Positions 52,557 through 63,381 of a stretch of 64,000 nucleotides of DNA are shown piece by piece. Location of the stretch: contig JAACJO010000035.1 of the NCBI GenBank assembly GCA_013368445.1, positions 124,001-188,000 of the forward strand. The letters run 5' to 3'. Source of the DNA: Leucocoprinus leucothites. Taxonomy: Eukaryota; Basidiomycota; Agaricomycetes; Agaricales; Agaricaceae. Numbering within the stretch: position 1 is the first letter of the stretch; every line of letters begins with the position of its first letter. The position numbers were made by a program, and so were the translations under genes. The notes under the pieces were generated by a model. It worked only from the letters and a program-made list of their open reading frames with translations, searched no databases and was not told where the DNA came from.

Positions 52557-55101
52557 AGTTAGCCCCTCTGGGGGGGCATGGTGAAAGAAAACACAAGTAG
52601 ATTCTTATCACAGAAATTGACAAGTTCATTGAAGTAGGAGGGAAAGTCTGCCTCCTCACTGTGGAACCTCTGACAGGAGGTTAAGATGTGCCAGTGTGTC
52701 TTAAAAGAGAACCTGCATGGACAAGAGATGTTCTCTTAGACATGGAACTGAGCCTGATAGGACCCAATAGGGGCATGATTGAGGATAGCCCAGCACACCC
52801 ATGCACAGAGCATTGAAGATGTGATTTTTGGCAGCCATACTCCACCATGGAGATATGTGGGCTGAATATATTTATCATCCCCCTTAAGGAGACAAAGGAA
52901 GTCCCTACCCACATAGGCAGAAAGAGCAAACTGTCTAGTTGTTCATGCTATAGTTGAGGACAATTCACTACATGATAGTTAGTATGGGTACTCAACATAG
53001 GGGAAATACTCACATCCTCAGTGTAGGGGAAACAACTGAGTACATGAGTAGATGTGGATGTACTTATATATGCAATAAACAAACATATAAACATCACATG
53101 ACTGTGATGATCAAAGCTTTCATTCAACACTAGTCCACTTGTCTTTGCAAGCCACAACCTTGGCCTTATGCAAATATCCAAGGGTGGTAGAGGGACAGGC
53201 CCCCATACCCACCTAGAAGGAGGGGTCAGTCACATAAGCATGAACTGACTGATGGAAAGGCCACTTCAAATGAGAGTGGACCTCATGGAATTCAATAGAG
53301 CACTTAGCATCAGTGTCAAGCCACTCCAGCAGATGACTGCACACCACTAGTGAATGAGCCTGGCTAGAATGGGTAGATGGGTCTACTACTGATCTTGCTA
53401 TAGCAATGTGGTCAGTGAACAGAACAATCAACTTGGCATCAGGCATGTGACACACATGCTTAATGCCAAGTCAGAGGGCAAATAGTTTTGCATCTGGTCC
53501 AGTGGCCTTACCCACTGTATGGCAGAACCACTGGAGTGGCTCATCCCAGTGCAGAATGCAGACAGTGGCAACTGCCTGTACTGTGTGATCAGTGCACACT
53601 GAAGCATCAGTAGCTACTGTCACACAGTTAGGATTGGATCTGGCATGCTTGTACCCAGTTTCCAAAGCCCAGAGCTTATCAGCATCATCATGATCACTGT
53701 TAACCTCCTCAAAGATGACCCTGTCTGCAAAGCAGTCCATGAGCTGGTGTCCTGGGCAAGCTTTGATTGCATCAGCATTGAAGTGCTCAGTAAGCTGGGG
53801 GAGTCATGAGGCAGACTCCACAATAGAAGATTGGGTGCAATCAGCCACTCTCCTGAGGTTCAGAAGGTGGTGGCAGTGCATGGACATGCCAGCTGAAGTG
53901 CCCCTGCCCACCAAGGATCTCAGTGGGTGGATGCATGAAAGAGTTGCAATGTGGAATGATGACTGTGAAGCAAACTTCTTAAGGTGTGGGTGGACCAGGA
54001 TGAGGCCTGCAAGGGCTTCAGCCCCACCTGTAGGGGAGGTGCAGAAAGCACTAATAATCCAAAGAGCAGCACAACACTGCATCTTGGTAAGGCTAGCCAA
54101 GTGCACTTTACATTGCACAAACTCATTATACCAGAGTCTATAGCCATATATCACAATCAGTATGACACACAATCTATAAAGCAGATGCCTCTGCTTAGGG
54201 GTAAGGCCCCTGAGAGAGTTCCCCAGCATCCCCATTGCACAGACTGTGGAGATGGCTTTGGTGAAGTAATAGCAAATATGCTCCCAGAACAAGAGCTGAT
54301 GATCAAAGTAGAAGCCCAAGTACCTCCAATAGGTCCTGGGTCTAAGTGGTATGTCACCAGTATGTGGGGCAAACCCCAAGTCAATCAGTGAATTGGTATC
54401 TCTCTTCTTGCAGGAGAAGTGAAAGAGTTCAGACTTGTCATGTTCCATGATGAGGCCAAACTGATTGAAGATATTGAACATAACCCTATATGCATCTTTC
54501 AACACATTGAGATTTGTGGCCCAATCTTTTCCCTGGGCAATGAATGTGCCATTATCCACATAGGACAACACATCACACATAAGGTGAGCAGCCCACTGTT
54601 CAAAAAGCTAAATAGCTGGAGCCAGGTAGAGTGCCAAGAGGACTGGGGAGAGGGCAGAGCCCTGTTCCATGTCCACATCAGCTACAAAGTTGCTGGAGGA
54701 GTCTGCCTCCCAAAGATAGTATGTTCCCCTTCTGACTAGGTACAAAGCAAAAAAGTCCCACACATTAGGTGGGAGCCCCTGCTTGGCAAGGATAGCCATG
54801 AGCATATCATGGTTCAGAGACAGGAAGAACTGAGCAATGTTGAACATGACAATCCTAGTCTTCAAGCCCTTCACCCACCCTGCACAAACAAGGTGGGTCA
54901 GGAATAAACTAGCATCCTCAGTGGATCTCTGGCATATACCACCAAGCTGGTTGGAATGGAAGACCTTATATTTGATGCTATCAAACTGAAGCCAAGTGCT
55001 GAGCATCTTCTCAATGAGCTTGCCAAGTGTATTCAGGAGCACAATAGGCCTGAATGACTTTGGTGTAGAATAGGATAGTTTGCCCAGCTTTGGAATAATA
55101 T
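52557..55101 (-). pseudogene. LINE Q: reverse transcriptase and RNase H
   Basis: Minus-strand LINE of the I/O subfamily. RT: IIPKLGKLSYSTPKSFRP, FNIAQFFLSLNHDM, MEQGSALSPVLLAL, then SYVDNGTFIAQGKDW, with Asn in place of the second catalytic Asp. A long open stretch (54580-53804) covers the RT C-terminal region to KMQCCAALWI. RNase H: TVATDASV (about 53600) and LFTDHIAIA (about 53425). The C-terminal knuckle is degraded (ILNHAPIGSYQ, CPCRF). The endonuclease and ORF1 are absent. It breaks off at 55101 in the RT N-terminus. A 3' tail is not clearly preserved. Confidence 0.85.
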
Positions 55102-55298
55102 TTATTTGTCTCATGCTTGCCTCTATTTTGTCTGGTCTGCCTGGGCCATGCCTTGCATGAGATGGACTGGGTAGGAGTCTGCCAAAAGGCAGGGATTAGG
55201 GAATAGAGGTTTTGAGACATATTTAGGAATGCCTATGGACATTTTAGCACAACTTTAGGTGTCTGTTTATGAATAATGATACTCAAAATATTCAACTA

Positions 55299-55770
55299 TG
55301 GTGCAGGTCACCTTGATGCTGCTACTTACAGTATGTGCAGTGGCCAATTCATTGGCTGACCAGATCCAAAAAAGATATCAATTTATTAAAAAAATTCAAA
55401 AAATTACCAAGGCTGCTGTTTGAGCTCCTGACAAAGTTATAAACATAAGAATGACATTTGGCAAAGGGGAAAAGAGCATCAGGGTGACTAAAATTTAAGA
55501 TATCATAAAATAATATCATTTTCCTTTGATGACTAATATACCAAAAATAGTAAGGGTATACCATATATGATCAGGTACTTGTGATGTGGCCAATTTCAGG
55601 TTGGGCTGAAAGAATAACTCTGTCATTTTTGACCTAATTAATTATCCCTCTAGACAATCAATTCAGCTTGTCAAAAGAAGCACTTTTACCAGAGGAATAG
55701 GAAATCAGACCAGATCTTCCAGCACTTTTTCAATTGCACAAAAGTAGCAGTGTTTAGGTGACCTGCACCA
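55299..55770. mobile_element. 472-bp TA-flanked MITE (Tc1/mariner-like)
   Basis: Perfect 15-bp inverted termini TGGTGCAGGTCACCT (55299-55313) and its complement (55756-55770). They extend imperfectly to about 27 bp (GTAGCAG shared). Each end is followed by TA (55297-55298, 55771-55772), the target of Tc1/mariner transposons. No ORF of note lies within, so it is a non-autonomous miniature element. Confidence 0.85.
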
Positions 55771-55844
55771 TATCAGTAAAAAAAGAGCCACACGTGACCT
55801 AGGTAATTTACTTATGCTAGCCCCTCTGGCAGGGGTAGAGGAAA

Positions 55845-55880
55845 ATTACCGGTAAATTACTGGTAAATTACTGGTAAATA
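55845..55880. repeat. Short tandem repeat, 11-bp unit
   Basis: GGTAAATTACT repeated head to tail (55851-55861, 55862-55872) with partial units on both sides. It lies at the boundary between the transposon block and the gene block. Confidence 0.8.
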
Positions 55881-56066
55881 ATTATTTGATAAAAAAACCG
55901 AGGGTATTTTACGCAGCCTACTGTCCGGACTCCGCTTAACCCCCACTGATGTGGGATCAAGCGGTCACGAGGCTATACCCAAGTAGCGAAATTACGTATT
56001 CGCGATAAGCGAGCGAGTTGAGAGTTTGAGCACCTGTCATCTTACCATCTATTTGAACGACCCACT

Positions 56067-57404
56067 ATGCCACCAAGATTCGGTAGAATTGGCGATTGGT
56101 CAAATGACAATGAACGCGACGAGCAATCCGGAGACGATGAGAACGACAAGCGCGAAAATTGGTTTGCAGGTGGAGAAAGAAGGTAAGTAATCGCTCCCTA
56201 CCTCCACCGCCTCTCTAACGATCAATATATCTCCTTGAACAGTGGCATCTCCGTGCAGAATCCGAATCGTCAACGGGATTCACCCTTCGCAGCAGGAGGT
56301 GGAGACTTGGTCAGAGAACTCCTTCGTCGGGCTGCAGAGTAAGTATACTCTTCTGGAGCGTTAGGCCTTGATTCTCAACTTCTCGCGCTTTAGGGGTGGT
56401 GGGGCCGCCCCACAGGAGCCTCAATCAAGTGGCGGGTTCCGTGTGTTTTCCGGGGGGGACACACCCTCGGAAGCGACGAGGTAGACTCATCGTATATTCC
56501 TGATCCGAACGCCCCAGCAGAGGAAGGTACGTCCACCCTCTCCACGATCGATGTTGATGGCCTTCTAAGCGCTTGGTGTACTACAGAAGAAGTAGTTACT
56601 CGGACAATTACGCTATGGCAAGACGGCTTTCAGATTGAAGATGGAGATCTCATGCGCTTCGATGACCCCAATAATGCGCAGATAATTGCGGACCTTAACG
56701 CTGGGTATGTAGCCCTCCCTCCTAGTGTCATCGCATCGTTCATTCTTCATCGAAACTAGCACGGCTCCACTGCATCTCCTCAACGTCAGACCTGGACAGC
56801 CAGTCGAACTCCGCATTAATCCACGGCAGCAAGAGCCTTACAGCCCTCCCCAAGGTGTCCGAGCGTTCAGGGGATCCGGCCATCGCCTTGGGGCTCCTGT
56901 CCCTGAACCAGTTGCAGGCAGCAGCTCGAGTGCTATGCCTGGCTCATTTCCTCCTGCTGCTACCGCGGCCGCCGCTCCGTCATCCTCACCCCCTTCCCAC
57001 TCCCAAGGAGCCGATCGGCCTAATATGACTACTCGATTCGAGGTTGATCAATCAAAACCCACTACAAGCATTCAAGTACGATTGGCTGATGGGACTCGGT
57101 ACGTACTTGAGCAAACAAATGCCCATACCGCCTTTTACTTGACTAAACTCTATTCACAGCATCGTGTGTCGAATGAACCTAAGTCATACTGTGGGTGACA
57201 TCAGGAATTTCATAAACGCGTATGTGGTTCGGGTATCTTAACCGAGAATAGAACTCAACCTGGTTGTGCAGGTCACGCCCTGAGAATGTATTTCGTCCAT
57301 ATACTATTGGAACCACATTCCCAAACCGTATTCTGGATGACGATACAGCGACAATCGAGAGTGCAGGATTAGGAAACAGCGTAGTGGTTCAAAGATGGGC
57401 CTAA
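56067..57404 (+). CDS. SHP1: Cdc48/p97 cofactor of the Shp1/p47 (UBX-SEP) family
   Basis: Adaptor that links the Cdc48 ATPase to ubiquitinated substrates and membrane fusion. Seven exons: 56067-56182, 56243-56338, 56394-56526, 56587-56704, 56760-57098, 57160-57219, 57272-57404. All introns are GT...AG, 51-61 nt. Motifs: [16 protein letters not shown] near residue 32; [16 protein letters not shown]; a SEP domain ([18 protein letters not shown] to QPVELRIN); a Pro/Ala/Ser linker; and a C-terminal UBX domain ([17 protein letters not shown], then [13 protein letters not shown] and VVQRWA). A run of seven G (56452-56458) needs one more G to keep the conserved frame, so the sequence as given is frameshifted in exon 3. 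A sequencing or assembly error is likelier than a real mutation, given the intact remainder (~331 aa). Confidence 0.9.
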
Positions 57405-57507
57405 AAGGTCGTATCGAGCGTCAAAATGCATGTACAGTAGTATAATGATTCATACCACGATCATACATGCTATTCAAGCTGAATTTATATATCTCGACTG
57501 AGCCTGC

Positions 57508-57535
57508 AACCATGACTCTGATCAGAGTCATGGTT
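57508..57535. repeat. Perfect 28-bp palindrome between convergent genes
   Basis: The half-site AACCATGACTCTGA is followed at once by its exact complement. It lies about 100 bp after the SHP1 stop and about 250 bp from the SEC13 stop. With no spacer it could form a cruciform in DNA, but in RNA only a hairpin with a tiny loop. No T-run follows, so no bacterial-type terminator is implied. The rest of 57405-57780 shows nothing else. Confidence 0.85.
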
Positions 57536-57780
57536 AGCCTCTGATCAATTGTGTGGATGTGATTGCCGAATATCGATTACCATTGATGCTGTTTATAATT
57601 TAATATTTGCAGGCTCGAAAGGCTCATAAATTTCTTCCTGTGAAGGACCTCGGGCTTCTGCCAGCGTTAGGAGTTTATCTTCGGCGTACGTGTGCAGCAC
57701 CTCAGCGATTACTGCGGCAGAAGCTATTCAAGGAATGGCATTGACAGAATCCAGGAAAAGTAGACCGAAACTCTACACGT

Positions 57781-59006
57781 TTAGCTGTTTACCTCGGATA
57801 CACACTCCCAATTGCCCTTAAGATTCTCCTTCCACAGAGTAACCTTTCCATCACCACAACTGACAGAGAGAAGGTTCCCGGACAAACTCCACGAGACACG
57901 CCAGACGACATCGGGGAATTTTCCAGCTGGTGGCTGAGCTCCGCCCGTGGACGCAAGACTTGAAGAAGGGTCAAGGGCCGTCTTGACCCAGGGAGAAGTA
58001 GGAGAATCCTTCGTCCAGATCAACACGGCTTTATCTTGAGAAGCAGTGGCGATATAGGAGCGAGGTAGACCGATATTAGGTGCCCATGCCACGTCTCGAA
58101 CCCAATCCGTATGGCCTTCTAGAGTCTCCTCCTCAACCCAGGATTGTGAATCCTCACGGTAACCCCAAATCTTCACAAGGTTGTCACAACCTGCGCTTGC
58201 AAAACGCTTAACAGAAGGTGCCTGCGTTGAAGGGGGTTGACCCGGTGCTGCGGGTGACTGCTGAGGGGAGATAAGAGAGCCAGGGAGTACAGCAGGGGAC
58301 CAGGAAACAGCGTTACACCCGATGGCATGGCCGTTGAATATATCAGCGTCCCACTGGCCATCATCTACGCGGTGTAAAATGTATCAGTGACGTGAATTAC
58401 TATCGAAGCTAGGGGACAAACTTTTGAAAGTTAACACGGAGAGCTTTCCATCTGAGGAGGCACAAGCGAGGATAGCTCCTAGTTCATGGGGTGCCCAAGA
58501 AACGGAGTTGACTGTGACGTATTTAAGTGATATAAGTGAATGAAGTCATGAAGCGAATCAATACGCACCTGAGGCAGAATGCAAACTATGCTCGCCGATT
58601 TTGATCCAACCACCTTGAGGAGCTTGTTCCTTCCATATTAATACTTTGCCATCATACGAGCATGAAGCCAGGATATGACCATATTTTGGATGGGCCCAGG
58701 CAACCTGCCAAACGGGGCCAGTATGTCTACCCGAATGTGAACAAGACTAGAGCGTGAAGGTCTTTGAAGTACTAACCCCTTGAGAGTCTGGCCACCCGAG
58801 GAGCGCTGGGCCTCACCATCGACGACATCGAAGACCTTTACGGTGCGATCGGAGGAGCAGGTGGCTAGTCGCTTTCCGTAGTAGTCTAACTGGGCATCAT
58901 GCTACGCGTCGACTCAGTAATAAGCGGAGAGACAACCAATTAATTGACACACGATCATGTCCTCATGGGACGTTTCAATCGGCACAGAGTCGGATGTCGC
59001 CGCCAT
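57781..59006 (-). CDS. SEC13: Sec13, COPII coat and nuclear pore beta-propeller
   Basis: WD40 protein that pairs with Sec31 in the COPII cage and with Nup145/Nup96 in the nuclear pore. Five exons on the minus strand: 59006-58953, 58901-58777, 58726-58569, 58511-58422, 58364-57781. They sum to 1011 nt, 336 aa plus stop, with phases consistent throughout. Evidence: [19 protein letters not shown] at the start, [72 protein letters not shown] and [15 protein letters not shown]. The last repeat ends [13 protein letters not shown] Pro/Ser/Gln-rich loop ([13 protein letters not shown]) interrupts blade 4 and makes it slightly longer than the yeast protein. Convergent with SHP1. Confidence 0.95.
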
Positions 59007-59150
59007 CTTGCAATAATAATCTGAGTTTGCTGAATGTCTTTGGTTGTGAGCTGAGCTTGGTCGTCACTGACACGTTCGCCATGAGTCTGGATGCGCAACA
59101 TTATAGAATGTCACGTGACTAGGGTATAACGTCAGAACTCGAGCACTAGG

Positions 59151-59217
59151 TTGCTATAGTCTAGTGGTAACCCCGCGTTTGTCATTTCCTGACGGCGGGT
59201 TCGATCCTCGGTAAGTA
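59151..59217 (+). tRNA. tRNA-like sequence, possibly a tRNA pseudogene
   Basis: An A-box match TAGTCTAGTGG and a B-box match GGTTCGATCC are spaced as in a tRNA gene, with GTC (Asp anticodon) between them in TTTGTCAT. I could not fold a proper acceptor stem or anticodon stem: the GCGGG that would close the anticodon arm runs straight into the T-loop. A degenerate tRNA-Asp or a pol III-type element is likelier than a functional tRNA. Confidence 0.4.
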
Positions 59218-59654
59218 GTAAAAGTATTACAAGTTATAACATTGGTCACACTACCGAATCTCCGCTCGAACCGCTTGTTGAGTCAGATTCCAGTGGGTAG
59301 GCCTTGCAACTGGGATTCGAGGAATCGAGGAAGCGTCATTCGAACTGGCCCATCCCTATTGAGTGGACCATGGATGGGCTCCATAGCTGTTATATCAATA
59401 GACGCTTCGAACCCAATAAAGCCAGTGTATGCACACTGTTGTCCACATCCCACGAGCCACCACTTCTCGCCGCCAGGGCCAATCGCCGGCACGTTTGAAC
59501 ACTCGACGTCCAACATTTAACTTCTGGTCAACTGACCTCTGCCATAGTTCAATCAACAAATCCACGTTGTACTTTCAGGCATCAATTCAAGCGCCCAACT
59601 CCTTGTTCGATCCCACGTTTCACGCCCCCCCCCCCGAGCTTCCTTCTCTAAGCG

Positions 59655-60928
59655 ATGGAATCAGGAGGCGGTATGGCTGATGAGCCCCCTATGGAAGAAA
59701 TAGGACATGTCGAAGGGAAGGGAGCGACGGCACCTCACGACCATTCACGAGTTGAGAAAATCGATGAAGCTTATTTTGCGTACGGCGACCATGCAGACGT
59801 TTACAAAGGACGTTTGGACGGCAAAAAGATAGTGGTGAATACCAAATATAACCCATTGTATTCATCTCACCCCTTCTCAGGTTATCAAACAATTACGGGG
59901 AGTAAACTCGAACAAAATAGAAATCAGAGACGAGCTACGTTCTGTATGTGGTAGTCTTCCATTCTACCTCAAAGAACCATCTCATTTCCGAATGGCAGAG
60001 GCTACAAACCGAGTTTAGCACAAATTGGCAGCGTTTAAACCATCCGAATGTTTGTCGGGTTCATCTAATTGTCAACGACTTCGGGTTTCTGCCTGCGCTG
60101 GTCCTGGACTACTTCCCTAAAGGCTCTCTTATCAAGCACATCGTGAAGAATACCCCCCCTGACGAACAGAGACTTCGATGGGTAATACCTCGGTGCACAT
60201 TTGCTTTGAAAGCCTGGCTAATCACAATGTCACCAGGTCCTCGAAATTGCTGGAGGGCTTGTTCATCTACATTCTTTTGGGGTTCACCATGGAGACCTCC
60301 GTTGCGTATGTATCCACCCGCTACCTCCTCATCAGCTGCTGACTTCCTTCCTGGCAGGCCAACGTCTTTCTAAACGGAAGTAACCAGGCTGTCATTGCGG
60401 ACTACGCTATTGCCCAATATTTTAGTAACTCAGATTTTACCTCTGCAAAATCAACCGGGACCGTTCGGTGGACTGGTCCCGAAGTCATTTCTATCCCACC
60501 TGATCCTAACTCGTCAAAAGAAAAGCTGGATATATTCGCTTTTGGCATGACAATGCTCGAGGTGTGTTTCACCTTGTTTTAGCCACGAGTCGCGTTCTCG
60601 CTTGACACCTCCTAGATCTTTTCAGGGGAGGCACCATACAACGGGAAATCAGATACAGGCGCTATTTTTGCTATTGCTAAGGGTGAACCACCGAAACTAC
60701 CCGAAAGAATGAGCAACGATGATGACCTCAAAATGCTATTTGAAGCATGTACATGTAAAAATCCGGGCGAAAGACCCTTCGCCACCGAGATTGCAAGTAA
60801 ACTGAGACCTGTAAGTCGATATCTAGATCAACTGATCTTCCTTTTTCTCATTCTATTTAAGCTTGTGCCGCCTCAAAGCCTTTTCCAAAGGTACGTGTTA
60901 CCACTCTATCTCCTCGCGCAGGACCTGA
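59655..60928 (+). CDS. TKL-like protein kinase
   Basis: Probable Ser/Thr kinase of the tyrosine-kinase-like type. Eight exons: 59655-59834, 59881-59943, 59999-60181, 60237-60305, 60358-60561, 60616-60810, 60862-60890, 60922-60928. Total 309 aa, all phases consistent. The last two exons are less sure. Motifs: a degenerate Gly-rich loop (FAYGDHADVYKGRL), ATP-binding Lys at about 63 (VVIKQLRG), HHGDLRCAN with catalytic Asp at about 162 and Asn at about 167, ADYAIA in place of DFG (Asp kept at about 180), a TGTVRWTGPE activation segment and the subdomain XI Arg in CTCKNPGERPF. Arg replaces the usual HGDLK lysine, and DFG is DYA, so activity may be altered. Substrate unknown. Confidence 0.82.
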
Positions 60929-61416
60929 GGTATCATGTCAGAGTCTTCCAGTATCTGGGTTCTTGGTTTCAGTAAATTCGTGCACGATCCCCCATGTTCT
61001 CATGATTCCATGGCCCTCCAAACGGGACCAGGATTTTGCTTTCAGCTTGCTTCTGGCACGTTCAGCCATGGCACAAGCCGAGTACTTGCTGGTTCAGCCA
61101 AGACACTTGCCTCCCCAGCTATGCTCGACTGTTATGATAATTTCCTGCGTGCCCTGTTTGTTTGTTTTCCTCGTACTTTGATACCGCCCGCCGGAGCAAT
61201 ATCTTCATTTATAGTCGCTTTCGGACCAAATTGCATTAAAATTTTTACTTCTACGACAAATGACAGTGAGATAAAACAAACCCATTCGTCCCACTCTCCG
61301 GTCTGTGAGAACTGTAAATGCTGTGAACACCGCCACCCAACAAACGGTGGTAAATCAAGTGTTTGTTATATGACCCTCCTTACCATAACCTCTGAACACA
61401 AGCCAGGCCTCTTCGC
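60929..61416 (+). other. Intergenic, kinase 3' region and F-box gene promoter
   Basis: An open frame (60935-61426) runs across this stretch but has no domain I recognise, starts inside the probable last kinase exon and overlaps the F-box start. I treat it as non-coding. CpG is frequent, as in the rest of the gene block. Confidence 0.55.
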
Positions 61417-63090
61417 ATGTCTATAAACTCCAGGACCAGAGACGTCCCTCCAGAGATTTGGTGTCATATCTGTCAATTTATACTTCCATCAGACAAACCC
61501 AACGTTGCTCTGGTCTGCCGCAGCCTTTATGGCATCATCGTCTTCGACTTGTATCGGCACGTTGAAGTCGTCAGTCGCAACCCCACTTTGTTCCTTCATG
61601 CATTTCGAACCCTAGAGTACGGCATCTCTCGGCTATTCTTAACAAAGGCTTGCTGACCCAATATTAAATGGAAATCACAGAAGGGAGCAGGACCTAGCCA
61701 AACGCTTGAACAAGCTGACCATCTGGATACACGCATTAAATGAAGTCATCCATCTCGAAGACACTACAGCCAAAGCCCCAGAGACTCCAAACCGCTCAAA
61801 GCATCAAGGGCCTGAGGGAAAACTCAGAGCGTTCCGCCAATTCTTTGGTCGCCGGAAATCTGACACCATCACAGTCACTGAATTCCCCCCAGAATCACCT
61901 TCCCCAGTTGTCAGCAAATACACCATGTTCATGAACGTGTTATCCAAACTTGAACATCTCCGTGATTTGGTCCTCGTATGGCGGACTGATGATGGATATA
62001 ATAGGACCTCACCAACAACATGCAGCCAACTTGCGATCGATACCTGGGCGAGGGTTGCTCCCCACATCTGTTCCCTAACCCTCGACATGGCCATGTTCAA
62101 CATTTACGAGTCCTTACGAGTCCCCCAAGAACTGAAAACTCTAGAAGAGTTGCATATCCGTATAACACTGGAAAAACATGGCGCCTTTCGGGGCAATGCC
62201 ATTCGCATCTTCACAAACACCCTTATCCCCTTCATCAATCAACTAACCCCGCAGCTAATTTCATTCTCCTTAACATCTCTTTGTAATCTTAATCTCGATC
62301 CTCTATTTCAAGGAATGGAACCCACCCCTCTCTTACGCCAGCTCGCCCTCTGCCTTGCATTTCAATGTACTGAAATTTGGAGCCCACTCGCTCTACAAAC
62401 ATTCTTAAAGGACCACAGTACTATCCGACAACTAGATCTGAGATATGGAGAGTGTTGCGCTGCACTCTTCCCTCATATGCATAACTGGTCCTCCCATGAT
62501 CGAGTGCTTATAGGCGAGGCCTTCGAGGGTTCTAACGCCTTTACCTTTCCTCAACTGGAAACTCTTACTCTTGGGCTCCAGTTCAAGCTGTCTAACAATT
62601 CCGATCTTGGAGCTTATGCCTCCCGGTTCAGTGGATCAGTCCACTCCTTGACACTCCTTGGTCGCAGCCTGAATGTTAACCAAATGAGAACTGTGCTTAT
62701 ACCATTCCAAAAAACTCTGAAATCCTTGTCAATGTTTCTCCGAACCCTTACCCCAGAAGTCCTCTGTCTACTAGCAACCCTACTACCCTCTCTCCAAGAC
62801 TTAACTCTCCATATTCAGAAATTTGCAAGTTCCCGCCCATATGATGCCCCAGTGCGTAGGAAACCCATAAATATCTTTGACCCTATTGTGACTCATACCA
62901 CTCCAAGACGAAGCAGAGATTCCTTGAGGACATGCATATCTCTGCAGGCAAGTCTGAAGCATTAAACCAATGGCAGCTAAAGCGTATACATATACGTGAG
63001 TTTGCCTACGGAAAAGGGGACGTTCCTGCTTGGGATGTCATGCCGGCTATAGCAGCCGCCATCCCAAATCTCAGTTCCTGGGATATCTAG
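61417..63090 (+). CDS. F-box protein with leucine-rich-repeat-like body
   Basis: Putative substrate receptor of an SCF ubiquitin ligase. Exon 1 (61417-61616) carries the F-box: VPPEIWCHICQFILPSDKPN, then VALVCRSLYGIIVFDLYRHV. Intron 61617-61680 (GTACGG...CTGAC...CACAG) joins in phase to exon 2 (61681-62851). Exon 2 has leucine-rich strand-like segments: LEHLRDLVLVWRTDDGY, LEELHIRITLE and FPQLETLTLGLQF. A further intron, 62852-62952 (GTGCGT...CAAG), would lead to a last exon (62953-63090) encoding LKRIHIREFAYGKGDVPAWD. Without it the frame stops at 62965. Total about 502 aa. Such F-box genes are numerous in agaricomycetes. The target is unknown. Confidence 0.75.
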
Positions 63091-63381
63091 TGTAATCATC
63101 CCCAACGTGGAGCTCCTCATCCATTGGTTGACATCCACTTGTTTGCACGAGATTTCGGTCGCAATATCACACCCAGATTGCACAAACTCTTTGCTCACGA
63201 GCTGACTGGAACGATCATAGAGTGTATTATTATTGTATTATATGTTGATACACGTTTCCTTCGCATGATGAATGTAACCCAGACGTAGGAAATCTATGCA
63301 CGTGAATGGCACTGTTGCAGGACATAACAGTCGTGAAAGCATTTAAAGTCATAATGAGTCGGAGGCCGTTGTATTGTCCGG

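Noticed and set aside
59242..59520. Open frames on both strands upstream of the kinase.
   Set aside because: They mirror each other on opposite strands, lack motifs and lie in the 5' region of the kinase gene next to the tRNA-like sequence.
60935..61426. A 163-aa open frame between the kinase and F-box genes.
   Set aside because: It overlaps the likely last kinase exon and the F-box start, shows no domain, and CpG-rich intergenic DNA often stays open by chance.
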